NCBI RefSeq assembly: GCF_940670685.1
Contig: NZ_OW711693.1
Span: 2,914,001 to 2,978,000, forward strand
Length of the DNA stretch: 64,000 nt
Reading direction: 5' to 3'
Origin: Anaeropeptidivorans aminofermentans
GTDB lineage: Bacteria > Bacillota > Clostridia > Lachnospirales > UBA5962
Position numbers and translations under genes: made by a program. Shown in pieces: positions 8,263 to 19,400 of the stretch. The notes beneath the pieces were generated by a model. It searched no databases. It was not told where the DNA came from and worked only from the letters and a program-made list of their open reading frames with translations. The number at the start of each line of letters is the position of its first letter. The first letter of the stretch is position 1.

Positions 8263-8763
8263 TTGGCCGGCTTAATAAACGAATTAATCGAAATACTAAA
8301 TAAACAGGCTTTGGCCTATGAAGAACTTCTGATATTGTCTACTGAGAAAAAGAGCGTCATTATCAATAACGATATTGACGCTCTTCAAAAAATAACCATA
8401 GTTGAAAATAAGATTGTATCCCGAAGCCAAAAGCTTGAAGAAAAAAGGCTTGAGCTTATGAAAGATATCTCAAGCGTATTAAACCGCAAAAATGAAGAGC
8501 TTACCCTTTCCTTGCTTGAAGCCCTTATGGAAGGGCAAGATGAGGCTCCGCTTATTTCAGAGGTAAGAACAAAGCTTAAGGATACGGTTACAAAGCTTAA
8601 AGAAGCAAACGATTTGAATACCCAGCTTATAGAAGGCTCTCTTGAATATATCGAATTTACTATGAATCTTGTACGCTCCGACTTGGACGAAGGGCCTTCT
8701 TATTATAATCAAGGAAAAAAGATTATCGATGGGGAAAAAGGCTTTTTTGATGCGAAGCAATAG
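8263..8763 (+). CDS. flgN: FlgN-family flagellar export chaperone
   Basis: The 166-residue, almost wholly helical, charged protein (AGLINELIEILNKQALAYEELLILSTEKKSVI at its N-terminus) matches FlgN. FlgN binds the C-termini of FlgK and FlgL in the cytosol and delivers them to the export gate. The position directly before flgK supports this. The start is ambiguous: a TTG at 8263 lies 6 bases after AGGGTGGT and gives the usual N-terminus, while GTG codons at 8251 and 8254 would add four residues. Confidence 0.82.
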   Translation: MAGLINELIEILNKQALAYEELLILSTEKKSVIINNDIDALQKITIVENKIVSRSQKLEEKRLELMKDISSVLNRKNEELTLSLLEALMEGQDEAPLISEVRTKLKDTVTKLKEANDLNTQLIEGSLEYIEFTMNLVRSDLDEGPSYYNQGKKIIDGEKGFFDAKQ

Positions 8764-8779
8764 CAGGAGGTAGCTTTTA

Positions 8780-11053
8780 ATGAACAGAGGATTTAATACG
8801 ATCGTAAGCGGGCTTAACGCCGCAAGAACAGGGCTTTATGTCACAGGCCATAATATGGCAAATACCGGAACTGTAGGCTATGTCCGCCAGCAGGCCCTTA
8901 CCCATGACTTTTTATATCAAAGCATATCGGCAGGAAAACAAATCGGTCTTGGTGTGGATGTAACCGCCATAAGACAAATCCGAAACGAATATCTTGACAT
9001 CAGCTATAGAACAGAAGTGGGCAGGGCAAATTTTTATAATATACAATACGCTGTAGGAAATGAAATAGAGACGATACTCGGTGAACTTGAAAGCACCTAC
9101 AGAAGCCAGACTGTGCTTCAAGATATGAAAGACGCTTTAAGCGAGCTTTCCACTTATCCTTCCGGTCTTGAAACGAGAGGAAATTTCGTTTCAACGGCCA
9201 CCTCTTTCATAACAAAAATGAATAATATTTATACAAGGCTTAGAAACGAGCAATATAATCTCAATGAAGATATTAAAGACGCAGTAAAAGTAATTAACCA
9301 GCTTACAACGAAAATAAACGAGCTTAATATAAAAATAGCCAACAGTGAAGCGTCCGGCCAGCGGGCTAATGACTTCCGTGACGAAAGAAATAACGCTATT
9401 GATGAGCTTGCCAAATATATAAAAATAGAATATAAAGAAAATGCCAAGGGCATTGTTGAAATAACCACAAATGGTCAGGAGCTTGTGGTTAACGGCTTCG
9501 TAAACCATATAGGCTTACGGTATACCGCCGCCAATTCCTCCTTTGTGGAGCCTGTTTTCACCACAAAATCCGAAATATTAGACTATGACCATACCTATGA
9601 AAATGCAAAATCCGTATTTAATTTTACAGGCATCGTAGGAAGCGAATACGGCAATGATTATGGCCAGCTTTACTCTCTTTTATGCGCCAGAGGCCTTTTG
9701 CCTGTCAATTATAATACGATGAACAGTGAGAACCCTTATAGTTTTAATCCCAATTGGGCCTATAATAATAAAGATAATGTTCCTGTAATAACATCTATTC
9801 CGGGTTTTTCTCCGTCAGCTACGGCCCCAAATTTAGCAGATTATACGAATTACAGTGATTTTATAAATGATTATAATGCTTATATGACAGAGCTTGAAAC
9901 ATATCTTACAGATGTTAAAGCCGACCCTAATTATATCAGCCTAGATGCAAATAATCCTGAAAAAATAGCCTTTGATAAATTTTATGCGGCCTTTGAAGAA
10001 GAAAAAGCTCATGCGCTTACAGAAAACAAGGTTAGTGCCTATGTAAATGCCATGAACTATGCTTATCCGCCTATGGCGGCTATCAATAACATTGGCAGTT
10101 CTCTCGATATCTTAGATTTAAGCACTCTTCCGTCGCCGGCATATGATACCTTAAAAGGAGAAATTGAGGCTGCTAAAGCTGCCATAACTACTTCTATGCC
10201 AGACTCTGCCGACTATCCTAAGGGCGTCTATGACCCTAATTACATACAGGATTGCCAGGATTATATAAAGAATGAGCTTATACCTTATATAGAAAAAATG
10301 GAAGCCCTTTTTAATGCACCGGGGATAGAGGGCGACTGGGAAGACTATAATAAAGAGCTTGCTAATTTAAAGATTTTTAAAGAAAATGTAGTTGCTTTTA
10401 ATTCCGATCTGAATCGGCTTAGCGGAGAGCTTGCCAATGGCCCTGTGAATAAGCGAATAGCCAATTTTAACGCAACCCAGTGTACCATTCCGAGAACATT
10501 AAGGCAGCTGGATTTATTCTTTAACTATACGGTTAAGCTGATTAACGAAGAGCTTTCAAAAGGATATGACTTATACGGAAATCAGTCTCAGACAAAAATA
10601 TTTACAACCATAGACGGCTCTTCCGTATTCACTTTAGGGAACGTTCAGATAAACCCTGATATTGTAAGCCCCGAAGGCTATAATCTTCTTTGCTTAGGTG
10701 ACGGAAGCGGCATAGACAGCGATAAATACATTGTTTCTCTGATTGATAAATGGAGTATGGAAGGCCTTTCCATAGACGGTTCCTATAAAATGAATATTGA
10801 AGAAGCCTACCGATACGTTGTAAACGATATCGGTGTAAGAGCAAATAAGTCTCTGAGCTTTTTAAACAGCCAGACAGGCCTTGTAGAAAACATAGACAGC
10901 AAGCGTTCTCAGGTTTCCGGCGTATCTCTTGACGAAGAAATGAAAAACATGATGATTTATCAGCATGCATTTAACGCCGCCTCAAGAGTGATAAATGTAA
11001 TAGACTCCATGATAGATAAACTTGTAAACGGAACGGGCCGCGTCGGCTTATAG
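8780..11053 (+). CDS. flgK: Flagellar hook-associated protein 1 (FlgK), long paralogue
   Basis: The 757-residue secreted junction protein joins hook and filament. The N-terminus MNRGFNTIVSGLNAARTGLY with GHNMANTGTVGYVRQQ, and the C-terminus SGVSLDEEMKNMMIYQHAFNAASRVINVIDSMID, are the D0 coiled-coil ends shared by FlgK proteins. Compared with the usual 450-600 residues, the middle (about 290-600) carries an Asn/Tyr/Asp-rich insertion, probably a surface-exposed domain. AGGAGGT precedes the ATG. A second flgK follows 39 bases downstream. Confidence 0.9.
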   Translation: MNRGFNTIVSGLNAARTGLYVTGHNMANTGTVGYVRQQALTHDFLYQSISAGKQIGLGVDVTAIRQIRNEYLDISYRTEVGRANFYNIQYAVGNEIETILGELESTYRSQTVLQDMKDALSELSTYPSGLETRGNFVSTATSFITKMNNIYTRLRNEQYNLNEDIKDAVKVINQLTTKINELNIKIANSEASGQRANDFRDERNNAIDELAKYIKIEYKENAKGIVEITTNGQELVVNGFVNHIGLRYTAANSSFVEPVFTTKSEILDYDHTYENAKSVFNFTGIVGSEYGNDYGQLYSLLCARGLLPVNYNTMNSENPYSFNPNWAYNNKDNVPVITSIPGFSPSATAPNLADYTNYSDFINDYNAYMTELETYLTDVKADPNYISLDANNPEKIAFDKFYAAFEEEKAHALTENKVSAYVNAMNYAYPPMAAINNIGSSLDILDLSTLPSPAYDTLKGEIEAAKAAITTSMPDSADYPKGVYDPNYIQDCQDYIKNELIPYIEKMEALFNAPGIEGDWEDYNKELANLKIFKENVVAFNSDLNRLSGELANGPVNKRIANFNATQCTIPRTLRQLDLFFNYTVKLINEELSKGYDLYGNQSQTKIFTTIDGSSVFTLGNVQINPDIVSPEGYNLLCLGDGSGIDSDKYIVSLIDKWSMEGLSIDGSYKMNIEEAYRYVVNDIGVRANKSLSFLNSQTGLVENIDSKRSQVSGVSLDEEMKNMMIYQHAFNAASRVINVIDSMIDKLVNGTGRVGL

Positions 11054-11092
11054 TGTAAAACCGGGAATTAATATTCCCAAGGGAGGTATAAG

Positions 11093-12727
11093 ATGAAATC
11101 TTCTTTTTTTGAATTCCATGTAGCGTCAAGCGCATTATTTACAGCGAAATCCGCCCTTCAAACCGTAGGGCACAATATATCAAACAATACGACAAAGGGA
11201 TATTCCAGGCAGTATGTGGAGCAAAGAGCCACTACCCCTTTGGCTACTTATAATTCAAAAGGCATGGTGGGCACAGGAAGCGAGGTATACGGCATCGGTC
11301 AGGTAAGAAGCTTTTATCTTGACCAGAAATACTGGAATGAAAGAGGCGTTATGGGAGAATACAGCTCCAAAGGCGCTCAATTAAGCCTTATGGAATCCAT
11401 ATTTAATGAATTTGCATCAACCAGCACCTCTGGAAACTTTGACAGCTTCTTTGCTACCCTTCAGGATTTAAGCACCAATACCCCTGATGCTACCTATAGA
11501 AACAATATATTAAAATCTGCCGAATCCCTTGCAACATTCATAAACTCAACTGCTTCAAGCCTTAAAAAGCAACAGCTTGATGTAAATTCTGAATTGGCTA
11601 CTCTTGTTTCCATAATCAATAATTTAGGAGAGCAGATTGCAAACCTTAACGAAAAAATAAGCAAATATGAAATAGACGGCTCCAGAGCCAATGATTTACG
11701 GGACCAGAGGGCCCTTCTTGTAGACGAGCTTAGCCTATATGTCAATGTGGACGTAAAGGAAGAAGAATTTAACCAAGACTATGCCGCAGGTAAATTTCCA
11801 AACCCCGAAGACAGGGGGAAAAGCGATAAACGCTATTCTATCCTTATAAACGGTTATGAATTTGTGAATAATTGGGACTGCAACGGTATCAACGTCGTTG
11901 AAAGAAAGCCCGGTGAAGAAAGAAATAAAATGGACGCAGAAGGCCTTTACGACATTGTATTTGATAACGGCGTTTCCTTTAATCTTTACTCCCCTACTTT
12001 AAAGGGAGAACTCAAAGGCCTTATTGATATAAGAGACGGAAATAACGGCGCCACGGAAGGGGCCCATGGCACCTTAACCCAAACGCATAATTATAAAGGA
12101 ATTCCTCATTATCTTAATAAGCTGAATAAGCTTGTACAGGTTTTTGCAAGGGCCATAAACGAAGGCCTTGACTATAAGGGTGAGAAGATTCCCGATATTG
12201 CAGGCCATAATCAGGGCTATGATAAAAACGGCAATTTAGGCGATGCCTTATTTACATATACGAAAAGTAACGGTGAAGACGCCACGATTGCAGACCTTAA
12301 TTCAGGAAATTCCTATGAAGAGCTTACTGCCTTTAATTTCAAAGTAAGCTCTAAAATACTCAGTGATCCTTATCTCCTTGCCTGCTCCAGCGAAGCAAAT
12401 TCGGGAGAATCAAATAATGAAATCATCCTTGGCTTTGCAAACCTTGGCAATTATGCTTCTTTGTTCAGAGAAGGAAAAATCTTAGACTATGTAACAGGAA
12501 TTACCGGTGAGCTTGGCATAGACGCAAAGCAGGCCAAAAACTTTACTTCAAACTATAAAGATGTAACCACCAGCATAGATAACCAAAGAATGCAGGTTTC
12601 CGGCGTAAGCTTAAATGAAGAGGTCCTTTCAATGGTCCAGTACCAGCAGCAATTTGTCGCCGCCTCGAAGTTTATGTCTGTGATAAACGAAATATACGAC
12701 AACGTCATAAACAAGATGGGCGTGTAA
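11093..12727 (+). CDS. flgK: Flagellar hook-associated protein 1 (FlgK), second paralogue
   Basis: The 544-residue FlgK-like protein has the N-terminal D0 signature VASSALFTAKSALQTVGHNI followed by SNNTTKGYSRQYVEQRA. The C-terminal signature QVSGVSLNEEVLSMVQYQQQF is followed by VAASKFMSVINEIYD. Its central region is unrelated by eye to that of the upstream paralogue. Tandem flgK genes are found in some Clostridia, but whether both proteins enter the same hook-filament junction is unknown. GGGAGG lies 8 bases before the start. flgL begins 12 bases after the stop, in the same transcript. Confidence 0.88.
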   Translation: MKSSFFEFHVASSALFTAKSALQTVGHNISNNTTKGYSRQYVEQRATTPLATYNSKGMVGTGSEVYGIGQVRSFYLDQKYWNERGVMGEYSSKGAQLSLMESIFNEFASTSTSGNFDSFFATLQDLSTNTPDATYRNNILKSAESLATFINSTASSLKKQQLDVNSELATLVSIINNLGEQIANLNEKISKYEIDGSRANDLRDQRALLVDELSLYVNVDVKEEEFNQDYAAGKFPNPEDRGKSDKRYSILINGYEFVNNWDCNGINVVERKPGEERNKMDAEGLYDIVFDNGVSFNLYSPTLKGELKGLIDIRDGNNGATEGAHGTLTQTHNYKGIPHYLNKLNKLVQVFARAINEGLDYKGEKIPDIAGHNQGYDKNGNLGDALFTYTKSNGEDATIADLNSGNSYEELTAFNFKVSSKILSDPYLLACSSEANSGESNNEIILGFANLGNYASLFREGKILDYVTGITGELGIDAKQAKNFTSNYKDVTTSIDNQRMQVSGVSLNEEVLSMVQYQQQFVAASKFMSVINEIYDNVINKMGV

Positions 12728-12739
12728 GGGAGGTTTATT

Positions 12740-14128
12740 ATGCGTATAACAAATTCAATGATGTCAAACCAGATGCTCCTTAATATCAACAGGAACGCAA
12801 CATCTGTAAATACCCTTTACAACAGGTGGGCTTCCACCAAGCAATATCAATTTCCGTCGGAAAACCCCATTGTAGCAAGCAGAATACTTAAATTCAGAAC
12901 GACCCTCGCCGAAAATCAGCAATATCAGAAAAATGCGGCTCAAGGCCTTTCATGGATGGAAGTTACGGAAGACGGCTATACTGAATGCATATCCATACTT
13001 AAGAAAATAAGAGAACTTGTATCTCAGGGCGACGGCGCAGAAACAGCGGAGGACAAACAAAAGCTTGCTACCCAGATAGAATCTCTTACGGAACAGCTCG
13101 GCATCGCCATGAATAAAAGCTATGCGGGAAGGTATCTTTTCTCCGGCTACAGAACTGATGAGCCGGGAACCCTTCTTAAGGATGACCCTACTCTTACATA
13201 TACAAATATCAAACAATCCTTTACAGGTTCTGATATTGAAAATACACGGGCCTTGGAAAAGGACTCTGTAAATAATACCTTTTCGGCTAAAGATGTCAGC
13301 ATCATAAAGCTGCCCTATAAAAATGTGACCTTTGACAGTGTTACGATAGACGGAGTGTCTTTGAATCTTCCCGGTGACATAGAAATAAAAAGCTCCACCG
13401 ATGACAGCGCCTATTCTCCCGGGCCAGACGATATATATTACATTCAGGATACAGGAGAGCTTGTTCTTGGAACCAATGTGGCCAAGCTTAAAAACCTTGA
13501 CGTATCCTATTCAAAAACAGGCTTTGAAAAAGGTGAGCTTAATCCCAAGGTTTATTTTGAATGCACCGATAAAGACGGAAAAACCTACACAATGGATAGC
13601 CAGAATATCGAATATGAATTTGGTGTGGGAACCCGTTTTCCTATCAATTCCCTTGCCAAGGATGCTTTTACTTCTAAGATGTATTCCGACCTTATAAATT
13701 TCTGCGATACGGTTTCAAAGGTTAAAATATCGGAAATTTCCGATGTAATAGCAGACCTTAAGGCAAAGGACCCTGACCTTTCGGACGAAGATGCAAGGCT
13801 TAAAGCCCTTGACTTTATTGATAACGAAAAAAAGGAAGCTCAGGCAATGCTCGGAAGCCGTTTTTCCAATATGCTTACAATAGTTGATAATCACGCTTCC
13901 GCTCTCTCAAAATCTCATACGGATTTAGGCACAAGAATGGACAGGCTGGAGATGATACAGACAAGACTTGAGCAAGACGAAGAAAGCTTTAAAAAACTTC
14001 TTTCCGAAAATGAAGATGCCGATCTCATTGAAACAGCCATGCTTTTAAGCAATGCCGAAGCTGCTTATCAGGCGGCAATGCAGATAGGAATGAACATTAT
14101 GCAGGTTTCTCTGGTTAATTTCCTTTAA
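12740..14128 (+). CDS. flgL: Flagellar hook-associated protein 3 (FlgL)
   Basis: The 462-residue protein starts MRITNSMMSNQMLLNINRNA, with the flagellin-like N-terminal D0 helix. It ends in ETAMLLSNAEAAYQAAMQIG then MNIMQVSLVNFL, the typical FlgL C-terminus. FlgL is the second junction protein on which the filament cap and flagellin assemble, and is exported through the flagellar type III system. It is longer than the E. coli protein (317) because of a mid-domain insertion at about 160-310. The operon ends with a terminator 10 bases downstream. Confidence 0.9.
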   Translation: MRITNSMMSNQMLLNINRNATSVNTLYNRWASTKQYQFPSENPIVASRILKFRTTLAENQQYQKNAAQGLSWMEVTEDGYTECISILKKIRELVSQGDGAETAEDKQKLATQIESLTEQLGIAMNKSYAGRYLFSGYRTDEPGTLLKDDPTLTYTNIKQSFTGSDIENTRALEKDSVNNTFSAKDVSIIKLPYKNVTFDSVTIDGVSLNLPGDIEIKSSTDDSAYSPGPDDIYYIQDTGELVLGTNVAKLKNLDVSYSKTGFEKGELNPKVYFECTDKDGKTYTMDSQNIEYEFGVGTRFPINSLAKDAFTSKMYSDLINFCDTVSKVKISEISDVIADLKAKDPDLSDEDARLKALDFIDNEKKEAQAMLGSRFSNMLTIVDNHASALSKSHTDLGTRMDRLEMIQTRLEQDEESFKKLLSENEDADLIETAMLLSNAEAAYQAAMQIGMNIMQVSLVNFL

Positions 14129-14138
14129 TTTAGCTTTC

Positions 14139-14172
14139 TCGCTTCGGCACCGATATTTGCCGAAGCGATTTT
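14139..14172 (+). terminator. Rho-independent terminator after flgL
   Basis: The stem TCGCTTCGGCA / TGCCGAAGCGA with an 8-base loop is followed by TTTTG. Confidence 0.8.
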
Positions 14173-14289
14173 GATTATGATAAAAAGATATAAATTAATA
14201 GAATACGAGGAATGTATTTAAAAAAGTTCCGTGGACTTAGGGAGTGCCTTTCGGAATACCTTATCAGTTTCAATTTCATTTATACTTAA

Positions 14290-14475
14290 ATTCATATGAA
14301 ATAGTCCCATTGCCAAATAGAACAGGAAAAAATCCTGCCCGGATTAAAATACCGTTTACAGCATTTTAATTTTATGGCATTTTACGGAGCAAAATTCTCA
14401 TTGCCTTTCTCTTATTTTTATGTCCTCTGCAACCAAATACTTATTGCAGAATAAAAGAAATTGACTATATTAAAA
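14290..14475. repeat. Degenerate family-2 repeat between flgL and fliW
   Basis: The region carries ATATGAAATAGTCCCATTGCC at its left and TTGCCTTTCTCTTATTTTTATG plus AAAGAAATTGACTATATT at its right, resembling family-2 arms. No gene is seen between 14173 and 14623. Confidence 0.45.
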
Positions 14476-14623
14476 TAATATAAAAATAAAGTTATGTAAA
14501 AGATAAAATATAGAGATACTAAGATTTCTTTAGTTATTTTATAAAAATAAAATCTTTATCATTCATTTTAAAAACCGTATAATGATTTGCGGGCCTCATA
14601 TCAGTCTTAGGAGGATAGAATAT

Positions 14624-15070
14624 ATGGAACTTACAACACGGCTTTTCGGTAAAATTAATGTAGATGAATCTAAAATCATTGTATTCGAAAATGGTCTGCC
14701 GGGCTTTCCCGACAATAAAAAATTTATGATAATAAACGATGCCGAATCCCCAGATAATGTTTTCTCTTGGCTCCAATCCATAGAAGACGGCATGCTCTCT
14801 TTTATTATCCTTGATACTTTAAGGGTACTTAAAGATTATAATCCTCTCGTTGAAGCGGAAGCTTTAGAACCTTTAGGAGAATTTAATATCGAAGACCTGC
14901 TGATATATAATATTGCGGCAGTTCCCGGGGATATTAATAAAATGACTATTAATTTAAAGGCCCCTGTTATAATTAACCCCAAAACCCAAAAGGGCAAGCA
15001 AGTCATCGTAAACAATGAAGAATATCCCATTCGTTATAATATAATAAACGATATAAAATCAGGCAGGTGA
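14624..15070 (+). CDS. fliW: Flagellar assembly factor FliW
   Basis: The 148-residue protein has the FliW signature: [34 protein letters not shown], and conserved [20 protein letters not shown] near the C-terminus. FliW binds both flagellin and the RNA-binding protein CsrA. When flagellin is exported, free FliW sequesters CsrA and relieves repression of flagellin translation. The gene directly precedes csrA (4-base gap), the conserved pairing. The chosen ATG has TTAGGAGG 8 bases upstream; a longer reading to 14582 lacks such a site. Confidence 0.92.
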   Translation: MELTTRLFGKINVDESKIIVFENGLPGFPDNKKFMIINDAESPDNVFSWLQSIEDGMLSFIILDTLRVLKDYNPLVEAEALEPLGEFNIEDLLIYNIAAVPGDINKMTINLKAPVIINPKTQKGKQVIVNNEEYPIRYNIINDIKSGR

Positions 15071-15074
15071 TCAT

Positions 15075-15302
15075 ATGCTGGCATTAACCAGGAAAAAAGG
15101 CGAATCTATAATAATCGGCGATAATATAGAAGTTGTTATTTTAGGAATACAAGGTGATCAGGTAAAACTCGGCATTGAAGCACCTAAATCCATCTCCGTC
15201 CACAGACATGAAATATATCGGCAAATTCAGGAGGCCAATAAAGACTCTGCCGTAAATACCGATATGGACTTAATAAAGGATTTGTTTAAAAATAAAGAAT
15301 AG
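15075..15302 (+). CDS. csrA: Carbon storage / translational regulator CsrA
   Basis: The 75-residue protein starts [20 protein letters not shown] and continues [19 protein letters not shown], the CsrA RNA-binding beta-strand core with the conserved Arg in the VHRHEIY segment. As a dimer it binds GGA motifs in 5' leaders, notably of flagellin mRNA, blocking ribosomes. FliW from the preceding gene is its antagonist. It ends eight bases before a terminator. Confidence 0.93.
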   Translation: MLALTRKKGESIIIGDNIEVVILGIQGDQVKLGIEAPKSISVHRHEIYRQIQEANKDSAVNTDMDLIKDLFKNKE

Positions 15303-15310
15303 CACATAAA

Positions 15311-15347
15311 AAGCCCGCCTGTAAAAATAGGCAGGCTTTTTTTATTT
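15311..15347 (+). terminator. Rho-independent terminator of fliW-csrA
   Basis: The stem AAGCCCGCCTGT / ATAGGCAGGCTT is followed by a run of seven T. Confidence 0.85.
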
Positions 15348-15486
15348 ACAGGATATAAAATAACAGTCTCTTTCAATGTTTATTGCTTACGCCTATATCA
15401 TTTTTTAAGTTCCCCTAAGTTAAATAAATAATTATTTCGAAACAGGAGCATATTAAATACATAATTTTTTAATGGCGGTGAATGAT

Positions 15487-16290
15487 GTGCATAAGGATTT
15501 TAAATATATAGGGCTGATTATTTTACTTACGATTTTTTCATTTTATATTGAGCCTATCAATACACAAATACTCACGCTTTCGGCTTCTAATGCCCAAAAA
15601 GAGCCTGAGGAATTAAAAAAAATAAATATAAACCTTAATAATTCCGCTGTTTCCTATGGTATATGCAATTTATATACCATGGAAAAAAGTAAAATGAGTT
15701 CTTCCGAGGCGGATTATTATGCGGTTTCTTTGGGAGCAGATGCCTTTTTAGCAGAAGAGAGTGAAGCATTTATATATTCCCTCAAGGATAATACCCTTAA
15801 AATTTATAAAAACGAATGCCGCCTCAGTATAATACCAAATTCCTCTTTAGTATCGGATAAAAAAATATCTTCCGAGGAAGCGCTTAACATAAGCCGTAAA
15901 TTATATTCCGAATATTTCCCAGAATCAGGCTACGAAGAAGCCCTTGTTTCTGTTGAAAATGAAATTTATAAAATAAGCTTCATAAAAAGGCTTGAAAACA
16001 TAAGGAATATGGCTTTTATCGATTCCATAAGCCTTAATTTGGACGGCTCTTTAATAAGCATCGACCATTATTTTATAAATTACATTCCTTCCGGAAAGGT
16101 AAATACCATAAACATCAATGAGGCTCTTAAAAAGCTTTCCGCTTCTTTTGATTTTGAAAATCTTTTGATTACAAATTATATGCTTGTTTATGTTTATCAT
16201 AACGGTATAATACAGCCTGCATATTATTTTAAAGGAATTTTAAATAATGAAGAAAGTTTTGAGGCATATATTCCAGCTTCTAAGGAATAA
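15487..16290 (+). CDS. Membrane-anchored extracellular protein of unknown function
   Basis: The protein has about 267 residues with one N-terminal hydrophobic helix (YIGLIILLTIFSFYIEPI) and a soluble remainder. That remainder shows two alpha/beta repeats (SSEALNIS-type segments and a C-terminal LVYVYHNGIIQPAYYFKGIL...FEAYIPA), reminiscent by eye of YycI/YpeB-like PepSY folds. That resemblance is an inference, not a recognised motif. GTG at 15487 lies 6 bases after GGCGGTG and is preferred over ATG at 15472, which has no ribosome site. It precedes the large SLH protein by 160 bases and could be functionally linked to the envelope. Confidence 0.6.
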   Translation: MHKDFKYIGLIILLTIFSFYIEPINTQILTLSASNAQKEPEELKKININLNNSAVSYGICNLYTMEKSKMSSSEADYYAVSLGADAFLAEESEAFIYSLKDNTLKIYKNECRLSIIPNSSLVSDKKISSEEALNISRKLYSEYFPESGYEEALVSVENEIYKISFIKRLENIRNMAFIDSISLNLDGSLISIDHYFINYIPSGKVNTININEALKKLSASFDFENLLITNYMLVYVYHNGIIQPAYYFKGILNNEESFEAYIPASKE

Positions 16291-16452
16291 AGTTTATATT
16301 TTATTTACTATTTGTATGCTATTTGTGCATTCTGTATGTTAAAAATTCTTTTTCTGTCATTTTTTAGTGCTATTTGTTGAAATATTCTTATGCAGATGAT
16401 ATACTTTCAAATAACCTTGTATAATATTATAAGCCTTTTGGAGGTGTATCTT

Positions 16453-19400
16453 TTGGAGTTTTTGAGCAATAGAAGCACATGGATTTATATTGCAGCTCTT
16501 ATTTTGTTAGTGACTCTTTTTAGCTTTAAGGTTTACGCCATGCCTGAAGGCCTTGTTTTTACAGATATTAAAGGCCATGAAAACGAAAATATAATAAAAA
16601 AATGGTCTGATTTTAACATCATTTCCGGCTATGATAATAATACATTTATGCCGGACCGTTACATAACAAGAGCGGAATTTTCCGTAATAATTGATAATAT
16701 TCTAAAAAGCACAAATTTCAATAATTATATATACCTGGATGCCTTTCCGGGGGAATGGCATTACATACCTTTAAGCAAAGCGGTTTCCAAAGGAATTCTA
16801 AAGCCTTATGAAAACCGTATTTTTCCCATGGAATATATTACGAAAAAAGAAGCCTTAGACGCCATTAAAGCCGCTTTTGGCATATCTTCTTCTAATGAAC
16901 CTCTTGCAATTAATGAATCCATCACAAGAAGCGGACTCCTCAAAGAACTTGATAATTTAATAGGAAAAATATATTCTTCCCCCGGCTCCTATTCTTTCGA
17001 TTTCCCTTTGGAAGGTTCAATAATCGTAAACTCCCCGAATGTTTCTCTTAATAATGTACATATAAACGGCAATTTAATTATTACTGAAAGCGCCTCTGCC
17101 CTCTCCATAAGCAATGTATCTGCAAACGGTAAAATAATAATTTTAGGAAAAACAAATACGGAGCTTTCCTCTCCAGAGCCGCTGAATATCAATTTTACAG
17201 GCCCTGATGGAAATATTTATGTTTACGGCAATTATGCCGATATTTCTCTTTCAGGAAACCTTAATACCCTTGTTCTCAATACCCCTAACTCACGCATTAA
17301 TCTCTTATCGGGTAAAATAAATTCTATCAATTTAAACGGCAATTCCAATATAAATATTTCAGGCAGTGCTTCCATAAATAAAATCTCATCTTCTTCCCCC
17401 CACTCAATTATTTTAAATAATACTGAAAACATCAGTGAAATATCTGAAAACATAAAAATAAGTGGCACTAACAGCAATAAAGCTAAAGAAGAACCGAATA
17501 AGCCCTCCATTATATCTTCTTCTGATTCTGAAGATTATAACGAGGACATCCCTTCTCCTTCTAATGAGAACAACCAAAATCCCCCTCATAAAGCAGAAAA
17601 GTTTAATATTATCTTCAATGCTAACGGCGGAAAATTTAAAAATAATGCTTCAAAGTTAGAATTTCAATTAGAAATAGATTCTAAGCTTTATTTTTCTATG
17701 GTAGGCGAAAGACCTACTAAAAACGGCTTCTCTTTTAAAGGCTGGGCGCTTGAAAAGGATTCTTCGGAAGGTATTGATGATGGTTTTCCTATTTCTTCTG
17801 ATATTACGCTCTTTGCCGTCTGGGAGAAAATGCCCGATCCCGTTTTTACCGTTTCTTTTGATGCCAACGGCGGCGTATTTGAAGATGATTTGGAAATATT
17901 GGATTTTCAACTAAATAAGAATTCTCCCCTTTATTTTTCTATTGCAGACCAAAATCCCACCAAGGGCGGCTTCTCTTTTAAAGGCTGGGCTTTTGAAAGG
18001 GATTCTTCGGAAGGTATTGATGATGGTTTTCCTATTTCTTCTGATATTACGCTCTTTGCCGTTTGGGAGAAAATGCCTGAACCAGTTTTTACTGTCTCTT
18101 TTGATGCTAACGGCGGTGTATTTAAAGATGATTTGGAAATATTGGATTTTCAATTAAATAAGGATTCTGTACTTTATTTTTCTATCATAGATAAAAATCC
18201 CATGAAGGACAGCTTCTTTTTTAAAGGCTGGGCTTTTGAAAGGGATTCTTCGGATGATATTGACGATGGCTTTCCTATTTCTTCTGATATTACGCTCTTT
18301 GCCATTTGGGAGAAGATACCTGAGCCCGTTTTTACCGTTTCTTTTAATGCCAACGGCGGCGTATTTGAAGATGATTTGGAAATATTGGATTTTCAAATAA
18401 ACAAGGATTCTGTGCTTTACTTTTCTATCATAGATAAAAATCCCATGAAGGACGGATTTTCTTTTATAGGCTGGGCTTTTGAAAGGGATTCTTCGGATGA
18501 TATTGACGATGGCTTTCCTATTTCTTCTGATATTACGCTCTTTGCCATTTGGGAGAAAATGCCTGAACCCATTTTCACTGTTTCTTTTAATGCCAACGGC
18601 GGTGTATTTGAAGATGATTTGGAAATATTGGATTTTCAACTAAATAAGAATTCTGTGCTTTACTTTTCTATCATAGATAAAAACCCTGCGAAGGACGGTT
18701 TCTCTTTTATAGGCTGGGCTTTTGAAAGGGATTCTTCGGAAGATATTGACGACGGTTTTCCCGTTTCTTCTGATATTACCCTCTTTGCCATTTGGGAGAA
18801 AATGCCTGAGCCCGTTTTTACTGTCTCTTTTGATGCCAACGGCGGTGTATTTGAAGATGATTTAGAAATATTGGATTTTCAATTAAATAAGGATTCTGTG
18901 CTTTATTTTTCTATCATAGATAAAAGACCTACGAAGGACGGTTTCTCTTTTAAAGGCTGGGCTTTTGAAAAGGATGCTTCGGAAGGCATTGTCGATGGTT
19001 TTTCCATTTCTTCTGATATTACCTTTTTTGCTATTTGGGAGAAAAATAATATAGAAGACGGGTCTTATGCCACTCCCTTTATCATCAATAGCCCTTATGA
19101 TTTTCTTTCTATAGGTTCCGACACTGGTGAACATGAAGGTTGGAAAATGAACTCCTGCTACAAAATAAATTTTGATATTGATATGGCTGGAATAAATTTC
19201 TCTCCCATCGGAAGTAAGGATAAAAAGTTTACCGGAGTACTGATGGGAAATGGTAAAAACATTATAAATATAAGACTTAATAGCAATGAGCTTTATCAAG
19301 GCTTATTTTCATATTTGGGAAATAGCGGTGTAATTGAAAACCTAAATATATCTTTTGATGAAATAAAAATAGCAGCCAATGGAAGCGGCAATGTGTTTTT

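Noticed and set aside
10629-10970. Open frame opposite the end of flgK
   Set aside because: A shadow of the conserved FlgK C-terminus, without ribosome site.
17605-19050. Regular 243-bp repeats that could suggest a repeat array such as CRISPR
   Set aside because: The repeats are in frame and encode known InlB-type domains; there are no spacers or cas genes.
17668-19299. Long open frames on the minus strand opposite the SLH protein repeats
   Set aside because: They are mirror images of the coding repeats, lack ribosome sites and encode basic low-complexity proteins.
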